Shown here piece by piece: positions 1-14,560 of a DNA stretch of 64,000 bases. The stretch is from Rotaria socialis (Eukaryota; Rotifera; Eurotatoria; Philodinida; Philodinidae), in contig CAJNYU010003733.1 in the NCBI GenBank assembly GCA_905331475.1, positions 62,001 to 126,000 of the forward strand, read 5' to 3'. The notes under the pieces were generated by a model that ran no database searches, was not told the DNA's origin, and saw only the letters and a list, made by a program, of their open reading frames with translations. Every line of letters begins with the position of its first letter. The stretch's first letter is position 1. A program made the position numbers and the translations under genes.

Positions 1-826
1 AACACAGTGAGTATTTCATGATGTTCCAACTCTGGAAATATTGGTAAACCTATCAAATGTATCTAGTTTCCTTCAAGATACATTTGACGTTTATCTGAAA
101 TAGATTTTTACTAAAATTGTCTTGTTTGAACTTGAAGGCTTTTCATATTGCGGTTTGTTTACACTCGACAACTAAACAACAACATAATCATTTTTGAAAT
201 AACCGATAGCTTATCAAGTTCTCTACAAGTAGCATATATTTAGTTGTAGATCATCATGTGCAATTTTTTTTAATTGATATTTTCGTAAAAATCGACATCG
301 AGTAGACACTCTAGGATTACTAGCTAAAAATCTGAAGTTTGACCTCTAAATATATTGTATTAAACGACTCTCGAAAGACGGATATCGAACCGTATGAGCA
401 ATGATTCGACAATGGTTTTGATAAAATAATTAATTATATACTAGTAGAGATTGAAATATAGTGAAACATTTATTTTATATCTATCAGAAGAGAAAAAACA
501 TGATTTGCCATGTAAGGACTGTAGTAGGACATTTAAAAAGAAATTTTAACTGCTAGTTTTGATAGTCACAAAAAAGAAACGAAAAAGATGTGTATAAAGT
601 TTGAAATCGTACATCTATTTAATATGAATCAGACAGGCGATTAAGAAGAAGAAGAAGAAGATATGATAATATGCATTAATGGAATACACACACATACGCA
701 TACATTAAAAAGAAGAATTTATTTGCCATCTTCACTACAAGATCATTGACATAGAGAAACCAAATATCATCGATTCGACAACTTGAGCAGAGTCAGTTGA
801 TAGCAGTATTGAATAACAATTTTTGT
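1..826. other. 3' flank of the K-Cl cotransporter gene
   Basis: I see no coding sequence here. The stretch lies downstream of the minus-strand cotransporter stop codon and probably includes its 3' UTR. A short GAA trinucleotide run sits at about 643-661. Everything else is unstructured AT-rich DNA. Confidence 0.5.
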
Positions 827-3800
827 TTAAGAAAATATTGTTATAACTTCACGTCCACTTCCGCGCATTAGTAATAATCTATGTAAACCTTCTGTTAATG
901 CATCAACATATTCCATATATGAAAAAGCCGCTAAACTAGTCTGTTGCGATGGTGGGGGTGGAAGATTGATAAGAACAAGTTTAGCATCATGGGAGCGATC
1001 ACGAATTTGTTGATTGAGTCGTACAGCTGAATGCATTTTACGCATTGATGATTCACCCCTATAATAAAAAAATATATTAGATGTCCGAAATACTAGCCAT
1101 GTTTTTTTTGTATTTATTTTACACAGATTTTTTTAAATTTTCAAGTTGATGTGGTGTAAATGTATAATGATATTGATCATCGGATCCATCAATACTTTGT
1201 CGTTGATTATTCAACAGTGACTCCATCAATATTTGCGGCTAAAAATATAGAAAAATATTTCGATTAGTATGTATTTCGATAAGATCATATTTGAAGAATG
1301 AATTACAAGTCGAACGAATTGCGACATAAGTACAGATTAGAAGAGAATAAAAAGGAGAAAATAGATCCACAAAAAAGCTAGACAGGAGACGAAAAATATC
1401 AATGTACTAATCACCTTGCTTGCTCGTCGTTCAAAACCTTTGGCCTATTTATTATATCAATACAAGTATTGTTAATTGTATTTTAGTGTTAAAGAAATCG
1501 TTAAAACTCTTATTCTCTAATAGCTTACCTGAAGTTGTAATTCTTTATCATGTAATTTCAGATCTTTTAAAAGTTGAACACGTTCAGCCAATTTTAATGT
1601 ACGCTCATAAGCATAAGCTGAAATCTCTTGATTGTCCTATAATGAACAGAACATTCAACTTTAATTCGAAGAAAAGATATTTTCTAAAAATTCAAACCAT
1701 TTCAACAACATTAACTTCAGCTTCAATCCGTAATTGATACATATATTGTTCAAGATCTTTTTTCATTTCAACTGAATTATCTTCGAGTTGTGCAACAGTA
1801 AATAAACGTATGCGACAACGTGACCATACTTTATTACGTTTCAAAAGAAAAGCAATGAGAAAAAGAAGACCACCATCATGAATAATCCACCATATATCAA
1901 TGGTACCGTCTTGAATTTCTTTACTATCGGGAAAATTATTAATATTTTTCGGTACAATAACAGCACATCGACGTGCTTCAGCAATAGCAATAGTACCTAG
2001 GAAAAACAAATTCACTTAAGATGAACGGCATCTAAATCTATATTAAACATACGAATAAATGAATCAGCTGTATAAGCTTCATAATCCTTTTTCCAATTAA
2101 CTGGCCAACAAATAACTATTGTATTCGGTTTTAAACCACCTAAACCTTCTGTTTGAATTCTATAGAAAAGAAAAATGAAATAGTAAGATAGAAATTAGAA
2201 TAGAAAATACATACAAGGCACTAATTCCATCTTCAGCATCCTTTGTTGCAAGTACTTCAGCAAAACCTTGAACTTTTGCTTGAGTTAAACTGGCTTTTAG
2301 TAACTAAAATAGTGTAAAGCAAAATACATTAGTTATTTCAACAAATACAGAATAGACCAAGAAAAGTTGGTTTTATAGTGTCTCAGTACTGAAAAATGAG
2401 TTTTTAGGATAGACTAGAGAATATGACTTTTGAAACTATTGATAAGATTATATATTCTGAAATTATTGTCGGAAAGATAATTCTCCAACTGATTCAGTCT
2501 CTAGATGCTACATCTGTATTTTCATTAAAGAAAAAAGCCAGTCAAAAATCTATATGATGACCAATAACTGCGGTCATTGTATGTTATTCTATTACAAACA
2601 ATATACTGACTCCATTAAAAAAGATTTCTAACGTTCAACTAAACTTTATTCCATATTAATTTTAGTATCTCAGCAGTCGGGAGAAAAGACAAAGTTGTCT
2701 CTAACGAAATGGCAAATGTGAAAACAACAATCAAAAATAAACTTATTGTTCTCTAATAAAAGACAGCTATCTCAAAGGAAATGCGATCACAAGAATTTTG
2801 ATAATAAAACATTTAAAGATCTTTAATAAAATACATCACTGGTAATTATATTCAATCAACATTCGCGTTAGATCTATGAAGATTTTCTACGAAATTCTAG
2901 TAATTGAACTAGTCATTCAATCATTTATAGAATCTTCTCATATCCAATAGAGTTTCGATACTTACTAAACGAATTGGTTCAATAAATTGATATTTATCAA
3001 GATAATCTCCTTCAAGAATACTTGCTGCAACAACAAAACCTTGTCCTAAAAAGATTTAACTGTTAGTATAGTCATACATTGATTAACAGTATTGATATAC
3101 CAGCTTTTAATTGATAGAGAAAATTTAGTAATCTCGGATGACGTAATGCATATGACTCATCTTCGTCATTTCGTTGTACATTAAGAAATGCAAGTAATTG
3201 GGGTCGCCAATTTTTTGTATGCGGAGGAGCTTCATCAACACGAAATAGTGCATAGCGAGCTGCTGACATTGATAATCCACGTATGCCATCGCCCCACTCT
3301 TTTTCTGCTCTATTAAAGAATAAGAAATAAAATTTGAAATTAAGAAAATAATTGCTTTATTTCAATACCCTTTGTATTCAATAAATTTATATATAACTAT
3401 TGCAATAACCATTGCTACAAGAGCAAAATACCATGAAGCAATAAACATAATTGAAATACAAAGAAGAACACCCATGAGAGATAAAATCCTAAAATAAAAT
3501 AGAATGTTTTTAATTTTTGGATAAAAATTAGAAAAGAAATTTCGTTATACCAATGATAAAAACGAAAGCGTGGTCGCCAACTTGGTGCTTTTAAAATAGT
3601 TTGCAAAGCACACGCTAAATTAACGAATCCATAGCATAGAAGAAAGAACCTAAAATAGAGATGAAATCAAAAAGTAAAATTTTCCTGTTTCATTTACATT
3701 GATAAAAGTGCTGTAAGTTTGTCAAGATCAGCAATAAGAATGCCACATTCACAAATAAATAATGTAAGAAACAGAGCGGGCACTGGTTCACCACGATAAG

Positions 3801-6800
3801 ATTTTGCGAATGGACTAAGAATGGGTATTAAGTCATCTTTAGCAACAGCCTGTAATAGGCGTGGCGCACCTGAAAACAAAAATTAATCATTAAAATAATT
3901 GGATAAGACTGTTTATTTGAATATGTTTAATATTGTTAAGAAAAAGCAAATATACCAAAATATTTCTTGAGAAAAATTAGGTCTACTGTTCGGTTATCTG
4001 CTAGGACTTTCTAGCGTCAGATTCAATAGTTTGATAAAAGTAACCTATTTCCGAAAATTTGAAGAGAAAAAATATCCAGCTATAATTTAACTTGTAGATA
4101 CATTTGATAATGTTAAACATTTCAAGTGAAATGCATATGATTTTTCAAAATAATAAATCTCTTCTAAGTGCTGTACTTCAGTCGTAAATTTACTCTTCCT
4201 CCTGAATTTTTAAAATAAAACCATCAAAATGTTTTCAGGTGAAAAATCACCCGAGTACTGAAAATATTTCAATAGCTTGATACTTTCTTGTATTCATTTA
4301 AATCGATCAACTTTCTTATAAAACAAAAACATGTCTCGTTTTTACTTCATCATATGCATCTTTACCTGTTAACGTTTGTAAACCAGCTCCAACGGTCGAA
4401 CAAAATGCTCCAATCATAATAACCCATTTATTTGGCCATGCTAAAGCAGCAACGACTAGCTGTTTATTAATACTATCTCCAAATTTATCTCTTAATAATG
4501 AACTATGTGTACACGAAGCCAAAAATATAACATTTGATAAATCTAGAACGAAGAAAAGGTCTTCAAGAAACATATATTTGTATAAATTATTTAATACAAA
4601 TAATTGATGTTGTTATAATAGCAGCAATAGTCCCACGTGGAATACTTCGACTTGGATCACGCAAATCTCCACTGCGGTTTGATCCAGCCATAATTCCTAT
4701 GTGCATAAATGATAGATTTTCCTTCGAAATTCATGACAACAATAGTATACCAGTAACAGACGGAAAATAAATACCAACAAGAATTAGAAAAGTTGTGATT
4801 TCTTGTGCAACAACTTCAAATGATGAGTCACCTCTAATATCACGTTCAATTTCACCTTCACGTCGATAATGTGAAATGAGATTTTCTGAAAAAGAATAAT
4901 ATAAAGAATTAGATTTTCTATTTGTTTATTTTATTTCAAGGAAATATGAGAACTACCTGATAATTGCCAATTTTTTAGGCCAGGTATACCTTGTTCAATA
5001 CGAACATTTTCAATATAATCATTTTTTGAACATAACGTATTCGTTGATTTATTACATATCGATGAGTAAAGTGGACATAATTTCGTTTTATTGCCTTCAT
5101 AACACCATTTATCTGGACGACAATAAGTCATTACATCGTTGTTAAGTACAGAAGATTTAATTAAATGTGATGGATTTGACCCGACCAAACAAATACTAAA
5201 CAAGATAGAAATCATTAGAAAATTTTGTTTCAACAAAAACAGAAGGAGCTTTCAGGGTTTACTGATCAGATTCCATGATATGTTTTTCGAAAGTTTTCTA
5301 TAAATAAATCCTTTCATATACGTAGTTTAATATCTAACGAAAGAAATGATTCTAAAGGCAATGGCACGTTCATAGAAATAATGTATCTCATTAAGTCAAT
5401 TCTTGTTTCTTGCTTCAATTTATTCATCATACAAGAAACAATCTTCAGATTTCGATAGACACCGAAAAATGTTCCGCTAGAAACAGAATAGGTTTCACTC
5501 TCATCAGTGTTTCCATGTCAAACAAGACTGAACCGTGCATATGGTACAATCATATATGATTCTTTTATTTTTGTAACCCTTCGTGCATACTAACATAATT
5601 TTTTTCTACGATTTCATATTACTTATGGAAAAGAAAACCTAAAAATCATTCTTCATTTCATCGAATCATTACAATAGAAGATATTATATTTTTTTATGTA
5701 CATCAAAGATGGTATATTGGTCGATGAATAAATGTAGTCATATTTGATGGTGACATAGATTATGTTGTGTAATCTGAGTTTAGTCATACAAATGGCCACG
5801 AGAGTCCTGAATTGAACAAGCCTTTGATCTTCAACAGAATTTGCCTATTCTGACTTTTTTTACTATCAAAAACACGAGTACCACATTCTAGTAACGCATT
5901 CATGTGTTTTTAAATAGCATGTATTTCCTCTACATTATTCTCGGCCACAATCTTTCAACCATAAATAAATTTGAAGAATTCAGCTTTTATGAATCATTCA
6001 TTCGTGGATCTATTGAAGATTTTTATATAGAACACCATCAAAATTGTTTTTGAATGAAAGATTACAATCTACTGTAATGAATGATAAAAATAAATCTTTG
6101 TTAATGAGCGCATGCATGAAAAATTAGAACACTTGGCTGCAACGTTTGATAGAAAAATACTAGATGACGCTAGTAATAGATTAGCATTGTTCTAAACTTT
6201 TCATCGTAATAATTATATAAACGAACTTAATTTAAAAAGCACTCATTATAGAAGACTCAATATTTATGAATTTATTTCAGCAAGCTATTTACAACTATTA
6301 TTTTTTCACATCATTTGTTCGTAATTTTAATTATGATACTATTGTGTTGCATAGATAAGCTGCTAGGATTAACTCTTACAATTGATTTTCGAGAAACGAT
6401 CAGTGTAATGATATCGAATGTATATCTGGAGCTCAATAAGTGAGAAAACTAGACATCAGTCTTATTCATTGTTTAAATTTATACTAATCGCGAATGAACA
6501 TTGCAGGACAAGTTATCTGCCTCTAGATGATTTCCAACAATAACTATTATACCTTACAACATACAAAAAAAGAAAAAGAAAAATCTTACGGCAAATCAGG
6601 TGGACTAAATGAACTTTTGATAACACCGGCATATATACACAGAAGTGAGAGAAGTACAGCAAATAATGATAATGGTGCTATTTTCGTTACAAATTTAATT
6701 CCAATTAAGACACAAGCTCCAATCATTAAAAGTAAGATAGTGCCATATATACGATAATGATTAAAAGCAACCGATGGTATTTCAACATCGTTACCAAACA

Positions 6801-8216
6801 GACGACACGTTTCTGGACACATGTATTTCTTTAGAAAAAGAAAATATATATCAGTAGATTAGAAATCATCTGCTATTTTGATATGCATACGACTACAATT
6901 TCAATAGCTCCAACAATATACATGGATGCAGCAAATGTATTACCAAGGTAAAATAATATTCCCACTGCACCACCAAATTCTGGCCCAAGTGAACGAGATA
7001 TCATAAAATAAGCACCACCAGCCGGTACTATCCCGTTCGTTGCAATCGCTGCCATTGATATAGCTGTTAAAAGAGTCTATTAAACAACAAAAACTAATTA
7101 AAATTAAAATTAAATGAATAAATAAAATTTTCATACACATGAACTACACATAATAACAATTAAAAGTGTTTGAAGTACACCAGCTATACCAATCAGCCAA
7201 AAAAGACGAATAAAGACAATAACGCCTTGAAAAGAAATATGATAGATTCATATTCTACATAAAAAATCGTTGTAGTACCAAATATATTTTGAACACAAGG
7301 AAGATAAACACCAAAAATTGTACCAAGATTTGCGGAACTCTATAAAATTAATTTCAATCGATTCTGTTTTATTTTTAGAAAACATTCCATACCTGTCGGG
7401 CTGTCGATGGTTTTTCAGCTTCTGCTGCATTCGGTACTATACCACCTTTATAATTATATAATTGATCAAGTACATTACGTGCTGCAAAATCAGTTTCCTA
7501 TCAAATAATTTTATAAAAAAGACTATTTACTATAGATAGGCTTGCCCTACTTCGAAAATACTCTCATTAAATTTCACTGAAATGTCTGCTTCTTTTTGTA
7601 ATGGTGTTTTTTCACTTTCTGTGGTTGCTATATTTGATCCATTCACTTTATCTAAAAATATATAAGTTTTCTTTGCTTTTTGTATTTAAAAGATTCAGAC
7701 GTACATACCATTTCCGTTAATATCTGGCACATCCGATGGTTTAACAACAAAGAAACGCCCGCTTTTCTCACCAGCCGATATTGAGCCTAAAAATAAGAAA
7801 ATTTCTTCATGTAAAAAAGAATTAGTAAATTGAGCTCACTCATTCCATAAAGCAGTTTCTTTTCTTTAAATAGAATGCAATATAGAGTGTATAATCTAAT
7901 CTAGAGCAATGCTTCGATCATTCAATATAAGACAACCACATGCAAAAGGATGATCACAACTGCATAGCTACTTTCTTATTGTTATTCTAGTAGTGCAATA
8001 GTGACCACGAAAAACGTATGAATTCTTTATCTTCAACAATTCATTCATTAGTTTTATCAACAAACCTTGTCTTGGTCCGGATGAAGAACCATCGATATTT
8101 ACAGTAGTTTGTCGTTGCTGATGTTGATCATCAATAAATGAAACGTGGTGAGGTGATCGATTTGACAAAGTTGACATTTCTTGTTGCTGCTCACTGTTGT
8201 CACTTGATATTGCCAT
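827..8216 (-). CDS. K-Cl cotransporter (SLC12A4-7 / KCC type), multi-exon
   Basis: A plasma-membrane electroneutral K+/Cl- symporter that lowers cell chloride and volume. The first coding exon (8066-8216) starts [12 protein letters not shown] and is a hydrophilic N-terminus. Later exons run leftward. 7394-7499 and 7278-7340 hold the first membrane segment, with [18 protein letters not shown]. About 6886-7080 holds [20 protein letters not shown] and [20 protein letters not shown], the KCC-specific core. 6586-6830 carries VFVG-like membrane segments ending [16 protein letters not shown]. 4957-5200 encodes the cysteine-rich extracellular loop with NKT and NKS glycosylation sequons, which marks KCC rather than NKCC. 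About 3540-4570 has [11 protein letters not shown] and [11 protein letters not shown]. The cytosolic C-terminal domain includes [12 protein letters not shown] (about 3200), [12 protein letters not shown] and [20 protein letters not shown] (1692-1990), and ends [11 protein letters not shown] to GREVITIFS (827-1058). The linker before the last exon is short; its YHYTFTPHQ segment lines up with the second regulatory phospho-threonine site of vertebrate KCCs (inference). Introns are mostly 50-100 nt, with larger ones at about 5.2-6.58 kb and 2.3-2.96 kb. Family identity is secure; the subtype is not resolved. Confidence 0.93.
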
Positions 8217-8925
8217 TATATACTAAAGAGATAAAGTCAACAATTTTATTTGTCAAAAAAAAGAAGAGAAAAAAGAAATAAATAAAAACTATGTGCTATG
8301 ATATTCCGTCTATTTTTTATTCGTCATTTTTCTTCTATCATGTCTACCTGCTTTTCGACTGTAAACGTATGTCATCTAAATAAGTAGATGAATCCTGATA
8401 GCACTACTGACGTTTTTCTATAGTTTTCTTATGATGTGGTGTCGTTCTTGTTGCGTTCTTCTTTTTCTTCTTTTCTGTCTATTCTCTAGTCCTGAGCAAA
8501 TGTTTGTTGTGATAAAACTCGTTACTGTTGTATTGATACTTAGTAACACTTGAATAGTTGACGAACATCGAAATATACAATAGAGAACAAGTCACTATGA
8601 CCACTAAACAACGTTACTCTTTAGCTGAAATTAAAAAAAAGATTTGTAGAATGAACAAACGACAAAAACATTAAATTGATCATTATTTTATCGTTCGATC
8701 TATTTTATTACATGCCATTTCGAACAGAAACGAGTAAAACAAGTAAAGAAAAAAAAAGATCGCCTTCTATTTTCTCATTGAAAACATGCCACTCACTCGC
8801 ATAAGAGCCGTCAATTAAAATGGGCTGTCGATCGTATTTATTTCCAAGCTACTAATGTACCCTGATGACAAAGAAGAATAAAAGAGAACATCCACTACGC
8901 ATCGATTGATGCCTTTAATTCTATG

Positions 8926-9056
8926 CAATTTCAAACTTGAAAATTGAATTCAAGTTTCAAGTTTCAATCGCCCATGTTTTCTTAGTACCCATATCATCAG
9001 ACATATGTCTGTGTTCGAATGCTGAAATTTGAAACTTGAATAGAATTGACTTTTTC
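8926..9056. repeat. TTGAA-rich inverted repeat, copy A
   Basis: Two blocks are built from TTGAAACTTGAA-like units in both orientations, at 8926-8968 and about 9022-9056. The reverse complement of the first block contains CTTGAAACTTGAATTCAATT, which is also present at 46185-46204. The second block contains TTGAATAGAATTGA, also present near 45750. I take it as a dispersed repeat relic; the family is unknown. Confidence 0.4.
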
Positions 9057-10129
9057 ATTTAAAAATATACTATGATAAATCTTATGTATAATCCTCAGAT
9101 TGAAAGCATTATGAATTTTTTCCTTATTCTTTTGAAGCAGCATTATCTTTTTTCTATTAAAAGCAATTATCTTTTGTCTTTGTTGTTTGTAGTTTTTCAC
9201 CTTTAGCTTTTAATTACTAATATAAGAAACATCATTTCTCTTGCATTAACTATCCATAAAAAGATATCTTCATTGGTGATAGGATTGACAGCACTGTCAA
9301 GTCTGTCCTCTTTTTTATAGAACAGGAGAAAAAGAACGAGAAAAGAAACAAGAACACCTAATTGAGATCCCATTCTCTAGTTACGAGTTCAGTGCTTTAT
9401 TCATTCTTCTTTTTCCCTTGCTTAAAAAAATCAAATTAGACTCGGAAAAGTTATGCGACTTCCAAGACACATTGATAAATCTTTCAACGCGAGCTCACTT
9501 TGAGCATGATCGAATAAAGTAATCAATTTGTCTATCAGATTCACAATTTTTCTGATTTCTTCAGCTATATATTAGAAAAAAAATCTTCCATTCAATGCAT
9601 TCAATCGCGTGGTCAAGTGACGGCGTGGCACACAAAGAAAAAGAATATATAGATCGATGATGACACGAAAGAAAAAAATGAGCTGTCTCTACTCCAATTT
9701 CCGCCCAACGTTGTCTATTATCGTTATTCATAAAATAACTTTCCGAACAGTTCTTCTTAAAAAAAAGTCTTTTTTTTGTTTGTCTATAGACTCCAAGTAG
9801 CATGCAGTTATATGCAAAATAGTATTATTTTTCGTATACATGAAAACACTTGTGGAGATAAAAAGAAAAGAAAAAGAAAAGAAGAAACGAGTAAAGAAAT
9901 ATGAATAGTAAGTGACCATACATGTGCTTGTATTTATACACAAGTCACGATTACATGTAGATGTAACAATAATTATCATATTGCAGGATGATGATACTCA
10001 CTCAGCTTCTGCAACATATACAAGCAGAGCGGTTATATATTTTTCATTAACGTAAGATATCTACATGTAGCAAATCAAAAGCTTGTTCTAGCATTGTTGG
10101 TCACAGCTGTAAACAATTATCTGACGTTG

Positions 10130-10130
<1 letters not shown>

Positions 10131-10168
<38 letters not shown>
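10131..10168. repeat. (CT)n/(AT)n microsatellite
   Basis: About ten CT dinucleotides run directly into an AT run. Simple sequence repeat in the gene-free region. Confidence 0.85.
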
Positions 10169-10170
<2 letters not shown>

Positions 10171-13100
10171 TATCTAAAAACCTGCTCCCAGAGCGGCTTT
10201 GAATGGATAATTAATTCTTTAAAACACATTGAAGTATGCTAAAGAAAAGGAAAAATCTTATACTCATTCAAATCTTTATTTTTATTATATCGAAAAACAC
10301 TTCAACATGAATGCTGTTAGAAAATATAGCAAGTTGTGAACAACTTCCGTTTTTTTTTTCATTTCATTCTTCTATCGGTCTAATCATCTACTTATAGACA
10401 TGTATGTGTTTTTGAGAGCAGCATACTGTGTATAAGTAAGATAATCGCCTCAAGATACGACGCTAATAAACAGCCGTTGAAATCTTCCGAGCATTTTATA
10501 AATCAAATTGAATGGTTAGATCACCCTTTTCACTCTACAATGTTACACAAGAGGGATAAAAAGTTGATAATTCAATGAATAAAGAAAAAGAAAGTTTTTT
10601 GTCCATGTCCAGTTTGAAAATAGAGATGGGGAAAACTCTCTCACCATGAATGATATTAACTTTTACATATGAATGTGTTACTGATTTAACATACCGATTT
10701 GAAAGGGAATTTATCTGTGTAAACATAGGCATGACGATGATTATTGATTGTTTCTACTTTCTTTTATATTCTCGGCGGTTTTTTCTATGAATCAATTAAA
10801 TCACATAATGTAGATATTCTCTCGTTGCGCTGTCCTATTGAACTTAATGAATAATTCAACAGTCGACATTATTCTTATTATTTGAAAAATAAAAATAAAA
10901 AACATATTTATTTTAAGAAAGTTATATGAAAGGAAAGAAAAGTATAATATTCAATATCTAATGAAAAATCGAAAGGGGTCGCTGATGCTTACGTTCAATG
11001 AAGTCCATCACATAACAACCATGATTGTGTTATATTGTTCAGATTTATTTTATTCAATGTTAAAGACAATGATAAATTCACTAATTAAACATAACGGATG
11101 AATTTTTACGTCGTTTTTTCATGAAACTAATAACAGAGTACAAAATTAATATATTCGTATAATTAGACGGATGGATGAGAGAAAACAAGATAATTTATCA
11201 ATCTACCATTGAGATAGTATATAATACTATCAGATTTTAATAGTATATTATTTATCTCTTGAGTACAAATATAAGTTACAAGTTTTTATGTTAGTTAGAT
11301 ATAAATTACAGTTAAAGATTGAGCAACGTGCCATTTTATTCAATTTTTAATTCTATATTTCGATGTTGTGACATTGAAGGTTAAAACATAATATCTAGAT
11401 ATGAATGTCAAAGTCAAATACTCATAAAAATTCCTTTTTATTTAATTAGTAAATTTTATTTCCCTGAACGGTATTGGTTTGTTTGTTTTACTCATGCAGT
11501 GACTGAATTTAATTATAAACCAGATACTAACATTATGCATAATGCTGTGGGGTTCTTGTTGTTTTTAGTCATTCAAACCTCTCTATTAATTCACATGAAC
11601 TTGCCTATTTTTATCATTATATTTTATTTTAATGAATTCCCAAATTTTATACTTATTTGTATATCTAGCTAAAATATATACCTCTTAATGTCTTATCAAT
11701 ATTAGAAACATCTTTTTTTTTCAATAGAAAAAATTAGTATGCAAATCAAAGAAAACTATTAATATTCACTCTTCTAATCCTGAGAATTTTTTAAATAATA
11801 ACAGTATAGATCTTATCTGAATGTTTACCTATACTCTATTATTAGTTTGTACTTTATACTCAATTCAAGAATTCATGATATGTATACAATAATTGTGCAA
11901 TCACAAAAACTCTTTAAAGTCAATTAATAAAAAAAACATTCTTTCTAATTTGCTAAGGTTATATTATTTTTTTCTCAACTGTCTTCAATATCAATATTTT
12001 GACTGTATTGAAAAAGTAATTTTACCAAAATTGAATAAACAATAACTCCAGCATAATTCGTATCAATATCGATCTTCATTTAAGATTTAACTTGATTTCG
12101 GGAACAAATTATCCTTATTTGATACATCATGATCAACGTTTAATATTTGTTTTTGATCACTTAGCGAGAAAAGTGTGATACAAATAATGTCGAATAAGTA
12201 TTTAGGAGTAATCGATGATGTATCCCTAGACGACTTTACACTTATTTGAAAAGTTAATTACTTGATAAGACAAATTGACATAATAATACTAATTATTTCT
12301 CTTTATCAAAACAATTCTATTCATTTACAACAGTTTATTGTGACTATATCAGAACCCTTGTACTGATTTTTTTTATCTACTTTGATGCAACACCATCTAA
12401 ATGAAGTGTTAAAATCTATGGTGCAGAAATAGGCATACACGCTAACAAACTATAAATAAGGAGGTTGACAATAAGCGTCGCGTACCGGAACGGAATGTAT
12501 TTTTAAAGTAACGTTCGATCTTACGTAACCAATTGTAATAGTGATTGCTGATATAACATCAAAAGGTCGATGACAACTTTTCATAATAAATGAGCTACTT
12601 ATTTGTTATCACAATGACGAACTAAGCAAAAGTATGACGAGTAAAAAACGTATACGAATAAATAGAATAAAGAAATATCCTTGTAATTGATAACAACGAC
12701 ATCATATTATCATTATAGTCCCACAAGTACCATCCTACAAACTTGCTTTATCTCATATATTTTCGTAGAAGTTAAACTATTTTCTCTAATTCATCAAAAA
12801 TACATTTAATAATGAAATTTGTTTTTCGACGATATTAGCAAAAAGATATTTAACATGACCGAAACAAGCCTATCAGGCTGAATTTATTGAAGATACTTTA
12901 AGAACAAACAGTATCATTCAGTTCTACTATTGCAACTTCAATAATATTTGATGTGTAGAAAAAACTTTGTTTCATTGCAATAAAGGTTATAGTAATCAAG
13001 TGAAAAGTATTTAAAACAAAATCTTATCAAAAGAAAACTGACGCCACTGAAAACCAACATCAAATTTCTATGTACGATAAATCGAGATGATAAATTATCA

Positions 13101-14560
13101 ATGAGAATAACTTACAATATTATTAATTAATCGAAATGAATGAAACTTTACTTGGATTAAATTGATTGTTGGGGTCACTTGGTGTGCATTTAAAACTGAA
13201 TAAAACATATCAAGACAACGCATATAATTGAATCATGAATATTCACTTAGTCAACCTATAAATAAATACAACACTTTTTTGCGTAATTAATGCTACAAAG
13301 AAACTAATCGACATGAGAGAGATAGTCTCTATGTAGTCGTCGGAATATTATTATGAATCCATAGGACGCAGAAAGATAGTCATAAAGTCTTAGGGCGATT
13401 TTCGCATCAGAGAGATGCATAGATTTTTTTAAATATTAATAGTTACATTATATTATCTTCAAGTAGTCTAGAATGATGTCCAAAAATTTCATCGATAGAA
13501 ATTAAAAACAAAATGTTATTCTTCTACTTCTGTTATTGATAATTGCGAAAATGTGATTTAATTGCTATCTTTTAACATCTGATCATTTACAAAGAAGAAA
13601 AAAAAACTTGGGCATTGATCAATTGCACATTCAAAATGTTTTCATGTTATACAGATGAAATAGTTAAGTTTACTGAAAAGTTATGAAGAGAAAATTTGCC
13701 ATGTTCGACAACTACATAATTCGATAGGTAACCTGTAAAGCTATTCCAGCAAAATGATTATGTCGAATAATTAATAAAAAAAAAATTTTCCCGTTTATTA
13801 TACGATCAATCAGAGATAGGTAACTTTCACTGTAATATATCAATACAATGCAGAGTTTTGAGAATTAACATGCCATGAATCGATTGATTGTTGTTTATAT
13901 TTTTCAAAAGTTTAAGTGATTTTATCGATAAAATTTCCAATTAGATGATAATTTTAAATAAAATGCAAAGATTGACCGTAAATTATTCAGAATTACGAGT
14001 GCTACCTAGGTCACTTAAAAATCACATTTTCTCACAATATATGTCATTGCTTGATTGCCAGCATTTCAGCTCTGAAAATTGATGATGATATCGTATAGAT
14101 CAATATGAGTAAGATTCTGTCAATTCCCATGAAACTAGACCTAAAAATGATTTTTACTGCTCATATCTCAATGTAAATAATACAATACATAAAGAGACAT
14201 TTCTTGCATATTTTTCAGACATTATTTTTATGTTACCATCAATCAATCGGTGACATTAACTAGATGGCAGCCAGAAGAAACTCAGTCCTCTCCAGAAGGA
14301 TCCAAGCGTCCCTTGTCTTTGGAAAATTGGAGATACCTTTGATTTTTCGCTGTGAATCATCTCTAGAACGAGTTAAGAAAAATGATAAAACAATCAAGAA
14401 ATTTTCTACTGCTATTCGTGTAATTTCTGTTTATTATCAAGCGCCATCTACTATTTCTATTGGATTGCTCAATAAACGTATTCCATTTATTACTTATACT
14501 TACTTACTGAAGAAGTTTGTAGTTTCAGTTGTATTCTTACAAAATATTCGCAATTGTTAA

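Larger units (their letters stand above)
8217..14560. other. 6.3 kb intergenic region between divergent genes
   Basis: The region holds the upstream DNA of both the minus-strand cotransporter and the plus-strand HSPA14-DNAJC2 gene. Open frames here are short and lysine, asparagine or phenylalanine rich, without recognisable domains. It contains a TTGAA-rich repeat (8926-9056), a CT/AT microsatellite (10131-10168) and an imperfect AT hairpin (11211-11258). A 98-codon open frame at 14264-14560 ends in TAA directly before the HSPA14 start codon and looks like 5' UTR or intergenic sequence. Confidence 0.6.

Noticed and set aside
9561-9979. Two overlapping minus-strand frames of about 80 residues
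   Set aside because: Low-complexity Phe/Ser/Tyr-rich sequence, no splice partners and no domain.
14264-14560. 98-codon open frame directly upstream of HSPA14 in the same frame
   Set aside because: It is closed by TAA immediately before the HSPA14 ATG, has no homology to the Hsp70 N-terminus, and the family normally starts at the later ATG.
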